Assembly: GCF_945859685.1 (NCBI RefSeq)
Contig: NC_079149.1
Location: 126,382,065-126,446,064 of the forward strand
DNA length: 64,000 nucleotides
Reading direction: 5' to 3'
Origin: Eupeodes corollae
Lineage: Eukaryota > Arthropoda > Insecta > Diptera > Syrphidae
Shown here: positions 11,403 to 22,071 of the stretch, in pieces
Layout: the number at the start of each line of letters is the position of its first letter
Position numbering within the stretch: the stretch's first letter is position 1
Program-made: the position numbers and the translations under genes
The notes under the pieces: generated by a model
Seen by the model: only the letters and a program-made list of their open reading frames with translations
What the model was told of the DNA's origin: nothing
The model's database searches: none

Positions 11403-12402
11403 CTTTTTGGGCTCAATGGCGGATCCAGGGAGATATTTTTTTTGTTTGTATTGCGTTAATGGATATGACCCGCACTATATTTTGAATTATTTATTTTATT
11501 TATATAAGAAAACAAAATTTGTATTTAAATTCTCTAAACTTTGTTGCTAAAAGTACTACTTTTAACAGTACTCAGTCCTCAGACCAGGAACCTAATATGA
11601 ATCGAAATTTCAGCCCTATTCCAAAAATACAGCATAAATTCATCAACTTTTGACCAATGGACGATCGAGGGGGGGATTTCATATCAGCCATTAAGCTCAG
11701 TTGAATTATATATAAGAAAAGATTTCAACTAAAGATTTGTTAGTAATTTAACGACATTCTCCAAAAAGTGGTTTGCTGTTGAAAACAACTAAATTTTTTG
11801 TTTTCAAGCAATTTAGAATTTAGAAAAAATTTAGTGCTCTTTCTAAAAAAAGAGCAAATATTCAGGTTTTTAAGAAGAAACCTAGAATAAGAGATCGTCA
11901 ATTTTTTATAAAGTTGCCTTTAAAATTTCTGAAAATAGCCTTCAATTTAATCTTACTTTTTTGACGTACATAAATAGAGGGCATTGAATTGATCTTTACT
12001 TGCGACATATAGGAACTATAATGCAAGTTTTGCATTCGTTAACATTTTACAACTCGAGATTTTAATCAAACATGATAATATTACGATGGTACACAAGGCG
12101 TAAAAAGTGGGTCCCGCGATTCCTTCCGGTCGGTTTTGTCTGTCTGTCCATGCTCCTACAGACTTTACCATTGGGTTGATTGAGTTAAAAACTTGGAAGT
12201 TAACTTGGCTTCTTTTAATAAGAAAAACATATGTTTGTACTGTACCGCTGATAGAACCGTTATTTTGTTTTTTAATTTTCTCTGCAACTTATGAACCGAT
12301 TTTAATAATATTGTTTGGAACGAGTTGTTTTTTTTTTCAAAATTGTACATTTCAAAACCGGGTCAAAATTTATTACGAAATTCAAATGTAGAGCGTATAT
12401 TT
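11403..12402. other. A+T-rich repetitive DNA, no gene
   Basis: No coding support. A segment near 12140-12310 (TCTGTCTGTCC, then CGTTATTTTGTTTTTTAA and ACCGATTTTAATAAT) shares its CGYTATTTTGTTTTTTAA...ACCGATTTYAATAAT wording with 13520-13580. This indicates a dispersed non-coding repeat present at least twice in this interval. Confidence 0.45.
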
Positions 12403-12570
12403 ACAATTACCAAACAACTGCATACCAAAAATATGTTTAGAACAAAATTGAACAATTGTATATATTAAAAATTAATTTATAAAAACCGCTCTAACAATTT
12501 TCGAAAAAAATCAAGAATTTTTAGATTTATAAAATGGCATTTAAATTTTGAAAAATTTTGAATCTTAAAT
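12403..12570 (+). repeat. Duplicated non-coding module, copy 1
   Basis: Shares, in order, the words AAACAACTGCATA, CAAAAATAT, AAAACCG.TCTAAC.ATTTTC and AAATGGCATTTA with 13259-13430. The match is direct-oriented and divergent, about 860 bp apart. No coding content. It seems to be part of an A/T-rich repeat unit of roughly 0.85-1.3 kb that occurs twice. Confidence 0.55.
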
Positions 12571-13258
12571 TAGTTTTTTTTTATTATTTGACATGTATAA
12601 AATATAGACCCCTCCCATCTCAGTGCTCATAAGCCTGAAAGAGTGCATTATTTTGACAAAATTTTGAATACATTCCTATCTTTTATGCAAATGAATGCAT
12701 TTAGTACATATTTATTTATTTTTATAACTATAACCATTGTAAATACCATTTAACGTGCCTCGCCTATATAAAAGAATAAGTACTATCTATCTGCATAAAG
12801 CTGAGCACACCAATGAACTATTCCTTATCCGTTTTAGACAGCTTATACATGTTCTTTCTCTTTCTTATCTTCATATAATTTATTTTGCATCCTGGTTCTT
12901 CTAATATGAAATTGAATAAAGCTATCCAAAGGAAAAAGCTTTAAACGAACTATTTGAATACACAAACAATTGTTTTTGCTGAGTATGCTTACAAGTATTT
13001 TTCATTCCCGGGATGAGCTGTCCTGGGATGAGTTGTGTCTTGGAATGAAACTAGCTTACCGACAAAAAATGGTGTGTATTCGCTAAGTTCATTCAAATAC
13101 ACAAACCATTTTCCTTAACATAATATTTTCTCAGTATTCCATAATTTAATTATAATAAAAAGGTAATTTTTTTAACAAATTATAAATTAAATTAAAAAGG
13201 CAGACATGCTAACGAAGCAATATATATGATGATGCTTCGTCCAGACTAAATTTCTATT

Positions 13259-13430
13259 CAATCACAAAACAACTGCATAACAAAAATATTTTTAAGAAAA
13301 AATGGAAAATTTGAAATTTAAATAAAACCGGTCTAACGATTTTCAAACAAAAAAATTTAAAAGTGGAGGTTTTTTGACAAATTAAATGGCATTTATATTT
13401 TTGAAGACAAACTTACTTTACAGGTATATT
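13259..13430 (+). repeat. Duplicated non-coding module, copy 2
   Basis: Second copy of the module at 12403-12570, in the same orientation. A third, weaker echo is seen at 13780-13850 (ATAAAATGGAATTTACATTTTTGA). The family is unassigned. Confidence 0.55.
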
Positions 13431-13870
13431 TTTAAATCTTATTTATATAGGACTGGATCAATCGTGCATTTTATTTTTTTATATTTTGGTATTGTTCGAA
13501 AAGGGTACCATTCATAAAACCGCTATTTTGTTTTTTAAGTTTTCTTAAAAAGCATTGGACCGATTTCAATAATCTTCTCTTTCTGTGCAAGCTCGTGTCG
13601 ATACAAAAAAATCAAATTGATGATGATTATTTTTGAAGACCAAAAATGTATTTTTTTTTCATTTTAAAACAAATACACATTTTCTTTTATATTCTTGATA
13701 ACTTGGAAAGGGGTGAATATTTTTAAGACAAAATTTAAAGACAAATTAAAAAAAAACTTTAGTTAATAAATGTTTTTTGAGAGATAAAATGGAATTTACA
13801 TTTTTGAGATAAACTTATTTAAAATTTACATTTTTAAATCTTAAAATATGGGAAATATTTCTAAACAGCC

Positions 13871-14782
13871 TTTTTTGGAGAAATTAGCAAGTTCTAACTA
13901 CTCAGTCCTGAATAACATGTCTTTCAAAATTGATTTTCTGTTAAATAAAACTGTTGAGATCTTAAAAAAATTAAGAAATCTACATTTTCAAGTGAATTTG
14001 CTTTAGATGTTCTAGAAAAGAGATTTAAGTACGAATTTCAAGAATATGAAAGTCATAAAAACAGTAAAAGTTACACTTTTGTTAAAATAATTGCTAATTG
14101 ATAACACAATGAACGTTTTGTATTAATTAGTACAAAAACTTTGAATCTCTTGAGAGCTGAAGTGAAAAGAGATTCTGAAACGTGTAATTTGTAAGTGACA
14201 CACAAAAGTTTTTACCCAACTTATTTGTTTACTTTAATATGTTTTTTTGTTTTAATTTGTATAGGAATTACGAGTACGTACTTAAATGCACCTATTTCCC
14301 TAGCGATAACAGACTCCTGAAAATAATTGAGTTAAAAAAATACATCTTTCTAAATTTCTGGGTTTTTGAATTCTTGGAGAGTTTTTGCATTAATAGAAAT
14401 GCCAATAAAAAAAATTAACAACAAAAACCCTCTAATCTATTGTGTTTTAACTCTTGAAATACTTTCATATGTAGGGAAGAGAGTCGCCCAAATAAAATAG
14501 TTGGACTATCCCTTGATGGACAACAGTGTTCTAAAATAATAACCAAACTTGTCACTTTAGCCTTTGAAATGTGTAAATTTAAGGTTAATACACAAGACGT
14601 TATTAAATCCGTCGGGCTTTTGAGGAGTCTGTTTACTAAATATTTGTTGAACTCACTGATCCTTTATTTCAGTTCATTGTTAATACTATTGATTTTGAAG
14701 GAGTCTTTATTTTACTTTCATTTTTCAAACAAATGTATACATTTCTAATAATTTGTTAAAATTTAAGCAACTTAAGTATCCC
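13871..14782. other. A+T-rich DNA without a gene
   Basis: No open frame of note and no recognisable element end up to the SINE at 14783. Confidence 0.5.
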
Positions 14783-15021
14783 AGGCGTGATGATTAGTGT
14801 TTATAATTGTCATGCTGGGTGCGATCCCTGCCTCTTGGGAGAGAGTGACAAAAATCCTCCATGGTTAATTTTTGAGAAGAAAGGTTCTTTCTCGAATTAG
14901 CCGCCCGAATTCATTATAAAAATTGTATATCCCTTCCATCGATGCCATAAATCGCAGACAGGAATTGTTGAGATATGTAAGCCACTAGGGCCTAGTTCTC
15001 TACGAGCTCTTACGCCACCTT
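14783..15021 (+). repeat. tRNA-derived SINE, copy 2
   Basis: The head has a tRNA-like arrangement. A degenerate A-box is around 14784-14798 (GGCGTGATGATTAGTG). A near-consensus B-box GGGTGCGATCC lies at 14817-14827, about 30 bases downstream. A tRNA-unrelated body follows and ends in ACGCCACCTT (15011-15021), then an ATTTATTTATTT tail. The body and tail match the minus-strand copy at 4226-4451. Both are old: they differ at many positions and by small indels. The end resembles the LINE tail at 10676, a usual feature of SINEs mobilised by a partner LINE. Confidence 0.65.
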
Positions 15022-16525
15022 ATTTATTTATTTAACCAAAGTTCTATGCGACAAGTAATTTTATTTCATGATTTCATTTGAGTTTTAAAAATTCCATGGA
15101 TGCTACCAAAACGTTTTAAATCTGTGAAGAATACTAAGAGCTTACTTATTGTTTATTAATAATATAAACACTCACTGATGTGTTATTCATCATTAAAATA
15201 ATTATCATAAATACTCATATCATAAAAACTAATATTTGTGTAAAATCCCACTTGAGTTTCAAGTATTTTTCTTATTACTTTGAAAATATACTTCAGGTGT
15301 GATGCATTGATTTTTGTAGTTTTTTTTTGCATTTATTGGTTAATCAAAAAGTAAAGAATGTCAATCTTTTTTAAAGATGCAAATTGAATTGAAATCTGCA
15401 AACATGCTACAAAGTAAACACATAAATTCACTTATAACAAACAAAGTAATAATTTAAGTGATAGAACTTAGTTTTATTTTTCAATGATTATGTGGTCATT
15501 CATAAAACAAAAAGACTAACATACTTTTTAATGTTGATTCACAGTGATGTGTATATGCAAATTGAGTTGATCTTCAAATCGTGTTGTCCAGTCTGTCCGC
15601 AGTTAATAAACAACCTTGTAGACAAAATTGATAATGAATGAAATAAAAGATGAAAATTTATAACTTTCAACTCATTGAAACAATTATAAACGATACTTAA
15701 TATTTATGAATAAAAACTTCTTTTTTAAGTGTGAAACAAAAGAGTTGATGTAAGAACTTGAATGAATTATTTCAAATGTAAGAAAATTAAAAAAGGTTTA
15801 TGCGCTTTATATTGAATAAAAGTTTTGTATGAAATTGACGGATAAACCGGTTCAATTATTGAAATAAATTTTGTAGTTCTCCATAAAAATTGTATTAATC
15901 ATCATTTTTGTATGAATTACAATTAAAGTGAAATAAGTATTTGCAGTCTTCTGCACGTGTCCCAGCAGATATCTCAAACCCTGTACAGTACATATATGTT
16001 AAACTTACAAACAAAATTATGAGGGAAGTATTGGCAGATGATTTGTAATTTACAGAACGTAAACAGCATGTTTTATTAATTATTAGATAGAATATTAAAT
16101 GCAGAACTTGACAAATACAAAGATTAATTCAATTGATTCTGCAATTTCAGCTCAAACATCTGGATTACGCAAGCAAAATTATACTTGCTTTGTAAAGACG
16201 ATCCCGTTTGTCTAATTTGCACTAAATTTCTTTCAAATCATTTAACATAAATTATCAAACATTTCTTAAACTGGAGAAGTTAAGAATCTCCAGAGGGTTC
16301 AATCCGAAAATTAAAAGACTTTCGATTTTGAAAAAAAACTGTACCAGTTATTAGTTACTCTCTATTTCCGAAATTAATATAGGAAATGTTAAAGAAAACT
16401 CTGGAGTACTATTTCTACTGCATTAGAGGACTTCTTTCGTTTTTAAGGGATGATCAAAAACAAAGACTCCAACTAAAATCGCTGGAAAAAATTTGCAATA
16501 AAGCTATATTTACTTTCGTGAGAGG
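15022..16525. other. A+T-rich DNA without a gene
   Basis: I see no coding frame, RNA gene or element boundary in this stretch. Confidence 0.5.
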
Positions 16526-16569
16526 GTAAGATAGTAAACAAACTAAAAACCAGTGCTGAAGCAACAATT
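16526..16569 (+). repeat. Left member of a 44-bp direct repeat flanking a LINE
   Basis: The 44 bases at 16526-16569 match 18411-18454 in direct orientation with about five mismatches (for example ATAGTAAACAAACTAAAAAC versus ATAGTAAACGAACTAAAAAC). The pair brackets the RTE-like LINE exactly and is best explained as its target-site duplication. It is long for a LINE, but within what is known for RTE- and CR1-like insertions. Confidence 0.75.
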
Positions 16570-18410
16570 ACTTTACTTTATTTTAGTTGGAGCTACAGCG
16601 CATTGTGCTCCTGAGCTTTAAGTAAGAACTTTCGCCAGCTTACTCGATCTCTACTGTTACTTAGCCTGTCGACAAAAACCGGACCATAGATCGTACGCAG
16701 AACCGTCCTCTCGAAGATACCAAGAGATCCTTCATCCGCTTGGGAGAGAGTCCATGCTTCTGCACCATACAGCAAGATTGGGATGATTAAAGTTTTGTAC
16801 AGTGTCTCTGTGGTACTTCGCGATAGGACCTTATTCCGCAACTGCTTACTTAGGCCAAAGAAACAGCAATTAGCAAGGGTAATTCTACGTTTCATCTCCG
16901 CGCTGATGTGATTTGCAAAATTAACAGCAGTGCCCAGATAAACAAATTCGTTTACCACCTCGAAGTTGTACCTTTCAATTGTCACATTTTGACCAAGTCT
17001 TCGGTGTGAATCGACTTTATTTGACGACAGTCATTACTTCGTTTTGTCCTCGTTAATGTCAAGACCCATTGTCTTTGCCTCAGATTCGACATTAGAGAAA
17101 GCACCCGTCACTGCTCGTTTGGTTCTTCACATAATGTCGATGTCATATGCATATCGGAGATATTGTATGGATTGTTGGTGTTGCGCACCACTCTTTCAAG
17201 AACAATATTGGAGCAGCTACATGACAGCGCATCGTTTTGTCAAAGTCGTCTGGTATCGAAGGTTTCGGTCGAGTCTCTTCCAATTTTGACGCAGCCACGA
17301 GCATTTTCCAGCGTCATCAGTTTGGTAGGGATACCAAAACTCAACATGGCACGTTCCTGTCTACACTGTCATAACCTGCTTTAAAATCGATGAAAACATG
17401 TGTGTTTCGATTTTATGTTCTTGGGTCTTTCCCAGGATTTGGCGTAGAGTGAAAATTTAGTTGATGGTAGATTTTCCGGGCCTGAAGGGCGTTCACATAA
17501 TACGCTGGACAAGATCTTGTACGCAATGTTTAAAAGGCTAATGCCTCTGTAGTTGGCGCAGAGAAGGTGGTCACATTTTGTATGGATGGGGCAGATGGTG
17601 CTTAAGTTGCACTCATCGGCCATTCTTTCTTTCGACCAAGGTTTAGTAACTATCTGGTGCATGTTCCTTACCATATCTGCTCCAGCGTCTTTATAAAGGT
17701 CCGCCTGCAGACCGTCATCAATGGTCGCTTTTTTCGACTTCAGCCCGGTGATGGCTAGTTTGATCTCACTCTGGTCGGGTGGGTGGAACTCTATATCGTC
17801 AACTTTGACGTGGCTGTTCGTTAGCGGAATCGTTGACTTCATCACCATTAAGCAGCTGGTGAAATGATATTTCCAGATTTTTAGTATTGACTGCCTCACG
17901 ACTACGGTATTCCGTTTTCATGTTAAAACAACAATTGATCTCCTCGACTTCACGCTGCTCATGGGCTTTTTTCTTTCTCCCGAGCATGCAGTTTTCATCC
18001 CTTCTCTTGTCGACATAGGAGTAGAGCTGGCGAGAAGATCATGTCCTCCTTTGATGCCACAATCTGTATGCCTCCGTTTTGGCTTTGTTTACCTGAGAAC
18101 ATTGGGAGTCAAACCAGGGGTTCCATGGTGGCGGCTGTGAGAAACCTAGAACCTCTTCTGCAGCATTCCTGATGGATTGTTTGCAAAGCTGCCAGTGGCT
18201 CTCTGGGCACATATCGTCCGTTGTAGGGCTTCTCGCAAGCTCTAGGGATACTCGGTCGGCAAAGGTATTGGAGGTTTCCTCCTGCTGCAGTCTGTCAACG
18301 TTGAATCTTCTCTTCGAGATTGTTGTTCGCCTAAGAGCTTCCATGGATATTCTGGATAATGCTTTTTGTTTCATAGAATCATGGATCTTGATCAATTAGT
18401 TTCATAAGAA
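16570..18410 (-). pseudogene. RTE-like LINE, 5'-truncated and broken
   Basis: On the minus strand from right to left: an endonuclease-RT linker (18039-18395, with RRTTISKRRFNVDRLQ and WNPWFDSQC). Next, RT fingers and palm in pieces (17381-17899, with CANYRGISLLNIAYKILSSVL). Then a degraded YADD region (near 17130-17170, where the minus strand still suggests ADDIDI and RTKR), and a thumb/C-terminal part (16593-16985, with EFVYLGTAVN, LYKTLIIPILLYGAEAWTL and FERTVLRTIYG). The 3' end lies at about 16570 with a TTTAC-rich repeat on the plus strand. Stops and frameshifts separate the pieces. The same family gives the plus-strand fragment at 38086-38850. The clade call rests on motif style. Confidence 0.8.
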
Positions 18411-18454
18411 GTGAGATAGTAAACGAACTAAAAACCAGCGCTGAAGCCACAATA
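18411..18454 (+). repeat. Right member of the 44-bp direct repeat
   Basis: Partner of 16526-16569. It lies directly at the 5'-truncated edge of the RTE-like LINE, supporting the target-site-duplication reading. Confidence 0.75.
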
Positions 18455-21394
18455 GCTAAAATATTAAACACTTAAAACATTAGCTTACTAGACATGGACT
18501 GCTGTCGAAGCTACATAGTTGTCATGCAAAACCCTCCTTTTAAGTGATTCCACCTCTTTAGTTTGACAAAATACAAAAATAAAGTTTAAAAGTTTCTTTA
18601 TATTTTCGCCGAACCTATAGAAGAACTAGGAACGTTAAGAAATAGATGACACCAGCACGAATTGGCTACTAGACTATGTATTTGGTAAATGACTCACAAA
18701 TTCTATATTTCAAAAAATGATGTAATCGGTGCCTTACGATTTGAAGAGGCTGCATGCATCATTTTTGACGTTTACGTAGCATGAATTGTTCATGCCCAGC
18801 TGCGCCAAATAAAATGTGACAGAAGCGTTAGAATTAACAAGAAGTCTTTGTCGAACTCTTATAATCATACCAAAAGCTAGAGAGGAATGTTAAGTCGTAT
18901 GACTCCTTTTTAAATTATTCCTTTTCTCAGTTTAATAGCATATTTCTAAAATCAAAAGCTTATCAGACGATATTCTTCTTATTCTACTCAAAAGTCGGGT
19001 AACATTTTTAGTACAAAGTAGACTTTTTCCACGATCTAATTGTGAGCAGGCCAACTTGTTTCTTTATAACACTGTATCTGCTTTTCACATTATTTACTTC
19101 ACTATAAATTCTCACAACTTGCTCAGATTGTTAACACTCTATCTTCACCGTGCTTTGTCATCAAGTTCTGGAAAAAGTTTCCGTTCAATCTTGTTTGCAT
19201 TTCTCTGATAAATCAATAAATTTAAAGACTAAAAATATCATCAACTTCTCGAATGCCAAATGCATGCATCTGATCATTCAATGGCTGATTGAATGTTAGC
19301 AATTCTATATAACTAAAGCATGAATCCATGGCATCGAGCATCCAGTTTATTAAGTGAAGCGTTAAAGTGTGAAAGCGCACTATCATAGCGATGGAAATCT
19401 TGTCTTCTTATTGGATCGAAGCGCCCACTTGATTTCCTTTGGAGAAGCTTCTATATTTAAGAATTGAACTGCTATAAACAAATGACATAACACTGTGAAA
19501 CATTTCACCATCATTGATTCCGCATTAACTTGTTTTTATTTCTTTTTTTAGTAGCGTTTGGCTTTTTCTTTTAAGAAAAAAGCATTTCGCTTATAAAGAT
19601 GCAAATCTAATCACAGTGTTTATCTTGAAATGCCAGTCTAACCAGAATGTCTCTTTCTCTAGAACTCTATATGCATCTATATCTTCAACAAGTTGCGTAA
19701 GTGAGGACATTCAATTTAGTGGTACATTCATTTGGTTTAAAAACGGGATTTTTTGTGTTGATCTCTAAAGACATTGATCCAGAGGGATATCCACAGACGT
19801 TACGTGAGGCTCTTCCTGCCCAATCAACATTTCAATAAATTGTTTTTTTCTTCTTGTTGTTTCTTTTGCCACCTGTTGGAAATGCGAAACATTAAGTTTG
19901 TATCTTATCTGTCTGGAAGAATAATTTGATTTGAACACCCAATTGCGGTGCCGGCCGCAATCCTTTTTCATATCTCTATAAAACGAAGTAATTTTGACAC
20001 AACTCCCATAGGCATTCACATACCTATCTTTTGGACGGATACACAAAAATCCATTAGCTTTGAGTTGAAAGAAAAGCGAAGAACCCACCAGCAGGGGGCA
20101 TCAGCAGCGGCAAAGAGATCGCTTTGCTCTAGAGCAAAATATCCAATTTGATAAATAAAAAATAATTAAAAAAGTAACACTCAACAGATGGTGTGTGATG
20201 CGGGACATCATAGCAAAAGAGCAGAGAGAGAAAGATAGAAAGAGAAGAAAATCTTTAGCCCCAGCTAGAATCATCAACTACAATTGGCCATGTCATAACC
20301 AAGTGGGATGTCTGAAGGTGGGAAATTAATTTAAGTTTTTTTAGTTTTCCTTTTCTTCTTATTTTTTACCATCATCATCATCTACAAGAATGATTTGAGC
20401 CTGGCGTGGCGTTGTTATGTACTCAGATCAACGCCTTTTCGCTTTGAGGCCATCAAAAATGAAAATGCTCATATAATGCGAACAGACCTTTATGAAGTCA
20501 AACTGACATTTTGACAGCTCTCGCTTTAGTTGTGAAGTTTATGGCTAGGGATGTGGATACCTATCCCTTTTGTGTACAATAGGTATACCTAATCGAAAGC
20601 GTGCATCAGGTGCGATCAACAACACGTTAATTGGGAACATTAATTGATTTCAATTCAGATGCGAGCTATGCGAGCTCAGCATGAGTGGTTTTACGAACAA
20701 GTCCAAAAGAATATGTTCTTTTTTTTAGTGGTCTTTTAGGGTGGATATATAATTGCGCTGATTTAAGGAGTTGATCACACATTGAGGAGGACTCGAAGAT
20801 AATTGCTGGTATTGATTTTTATTACTATTTAATGTATGTCATAACTGCCTGTATAACTCGCTCCTTGTTTCATTGTTCAGGCAACAATTTTTCGATTAAA
20901 TTTCAAAATAAGAAAACGTTTTTTTTTTGCTTACTGCCTTCTTTTGATAAGGTTTTTAAACGAATAAATTTAAGTAAACCTATGTAACACAATGAATGGA
21001 TTCTTAACATTTCATATAAAGAAAACAGACATTTTCTCTTAGCATTTCGATTTTTGCCATTTGCTTATATCGATGTTGAAAATATTTCATGTTTTTAAAA
21101 TGGTATTTACATTGGACATCGAAAGAGACTCTTTTTGACAGTTCATGGATTTATTTCACTTCATTTGCTTTAGATTTAACAATTGAGACATTTCAAAATG
21201 AGTCACTCCAAACGATGCTTTTGTGACGTGACAGTAGCATCTTAGTTGATAGTTACAAACATTTCCGTAAAACGTCAAACTGACACATTATTATTTTGCT
21301 TTTATTCTCCAATTCAAAAATAACGTGCAAATATCCAAAAATCGTATCTGAATAATATTATTTAGAAATTTTTGTAGGTTGAAACAAAAAAATC
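18455..21394. other. Intergenic DNA, no gene recognised
   Basis: I see no domain in the frames of this interval. That includes 19765-20088 on the minus strand, a basic 107-codon frame with no motif I know. TGTCA/TGACA words appear near 20505-20520 and 21240-21290. At its left-hand edge (21384-21394) the interval supplies the T-run on the minus strand that terminates the split tRNA-Val gene. Confidence 0.5.
21384..21394 (-). terminator. Pol III terminator of the split tRNA-Val gene
   Basis: Immediately after the discriminator base at 21395 the minus strand reads GATTTTTTTG. This is a run of seven T, the usual RNA polymerase III stop signal, just where a tRNA-Val transcript would need it. Confidence 0.75.
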
Positions 21395-21435
21395 TGTTTC
21401 CGCCCGGGATCGAACCGGGGGCCTTCCGCGTGTTA
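21395..21435 (-). tRNA. tRNA-Val(AAC), 3' half (interrupted gene)
   Basis: On the minus strand this is the 3' part of a valine tRNA. It begins in the anticodon loop with T-AAC (anticodon AAC, plus-strand 21432-21434) and continues with the 3' anticodon stem GCGGA. The variable region and a T-arm with a perfect B-box (GGTTCGATCC) follow. It ends in the acceptor strand CGGAAAC plus discriminator A at 21395. The missing 5' half is at 25784-25815. The two pieces together give 73 nt with full cloverleaf pairing (acceptor GTTTCCG with CGGAAAC; anticodon stem TCCGC with GCGGA). The break lies between loop bases 32 and 33. The gene is inactivated by the intervening retrotransposon. Confidence 0.93.
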
Positions 21436-21447
21436 GGCGGATGTGAT
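21436..21447. repeat. 12-bp target-site duplication, 3' side
   Basis: GGCGGATGTGAT here equals 25784-25795 exactly. It directly follows the 3' tRNA half and directly precedes the T-run that is the element's poly(A) tail read on the plus strand. The duplicated bases are the tRNA D-arm/anticodon-stem segment. Confidence 0.93.
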
Positions 21448-22071
21448 TTTTTTTTTTTTTTTCCAAATTCATTTTTATTATTCAATCTTAAACCTATCTT
21501 AAAGCTAGACAAAAATTCATAAAACTAGCCTAATTATCCATAACTTACAACTAACTTAATGGTCCCATACGGACACTCTAAGCTAAACTATAACACTAAT
21601 TACTAATGCCTTTCGGCCTTAAGATCTATTTTACTTCAACTTAAATCTTATTTGTTTTGTTTTTATTAGAAAATTTTGAAAAAACTAATATCAATAACCT
21701 TTTTTTTATTTATTTTTACTTACAAACTACTTAAAATAAGGTCCTTAAATAAAACTTAAAAACTAACTTAAACTACCTATTCTACCTATAAACTACTTAA
21801 AACTAGAACAACCACAGCAGCAAATCTAACTATCTCACATTTTTGTTTTTCATATTTCGTTGTCTTTTTTTTTTTTATTTTTATTTATTTTTTTTTTTAA
21901 TGTTTTTTAATGTTTTTTTTTTTTATTTTTTTTTTTATTTTTTTTTTGTTTTTTTATTTTTTTGTTTAATTTTTTTTTTTTTTTCGTGCCACCATGCCTA
22001 TTCTACTTAAAACTAAACCCTAAACATAAAACAAGTATGTAAGCCGGCCAAGGCTTAAAACCCCATCCCGA
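21448..22071 (-). other. 3' UTR and poly(A) of the Jockey element
   Basis: Downstream of the ORF2 stop (22072) the transcript strand is extremely A-rich. Plus-strand 21860-21985 is nearly all T with scattered A, G and C, giving an internal oligo(A) tract about 120 bases long, well upstream of the terminal poly(A) at 21448-21462. The intervening part contains short CTTA/ACTTA-rich words. The internal tract could serve as an alternative priming or polyadenylation site; that is inference. Confidence 0.75.
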
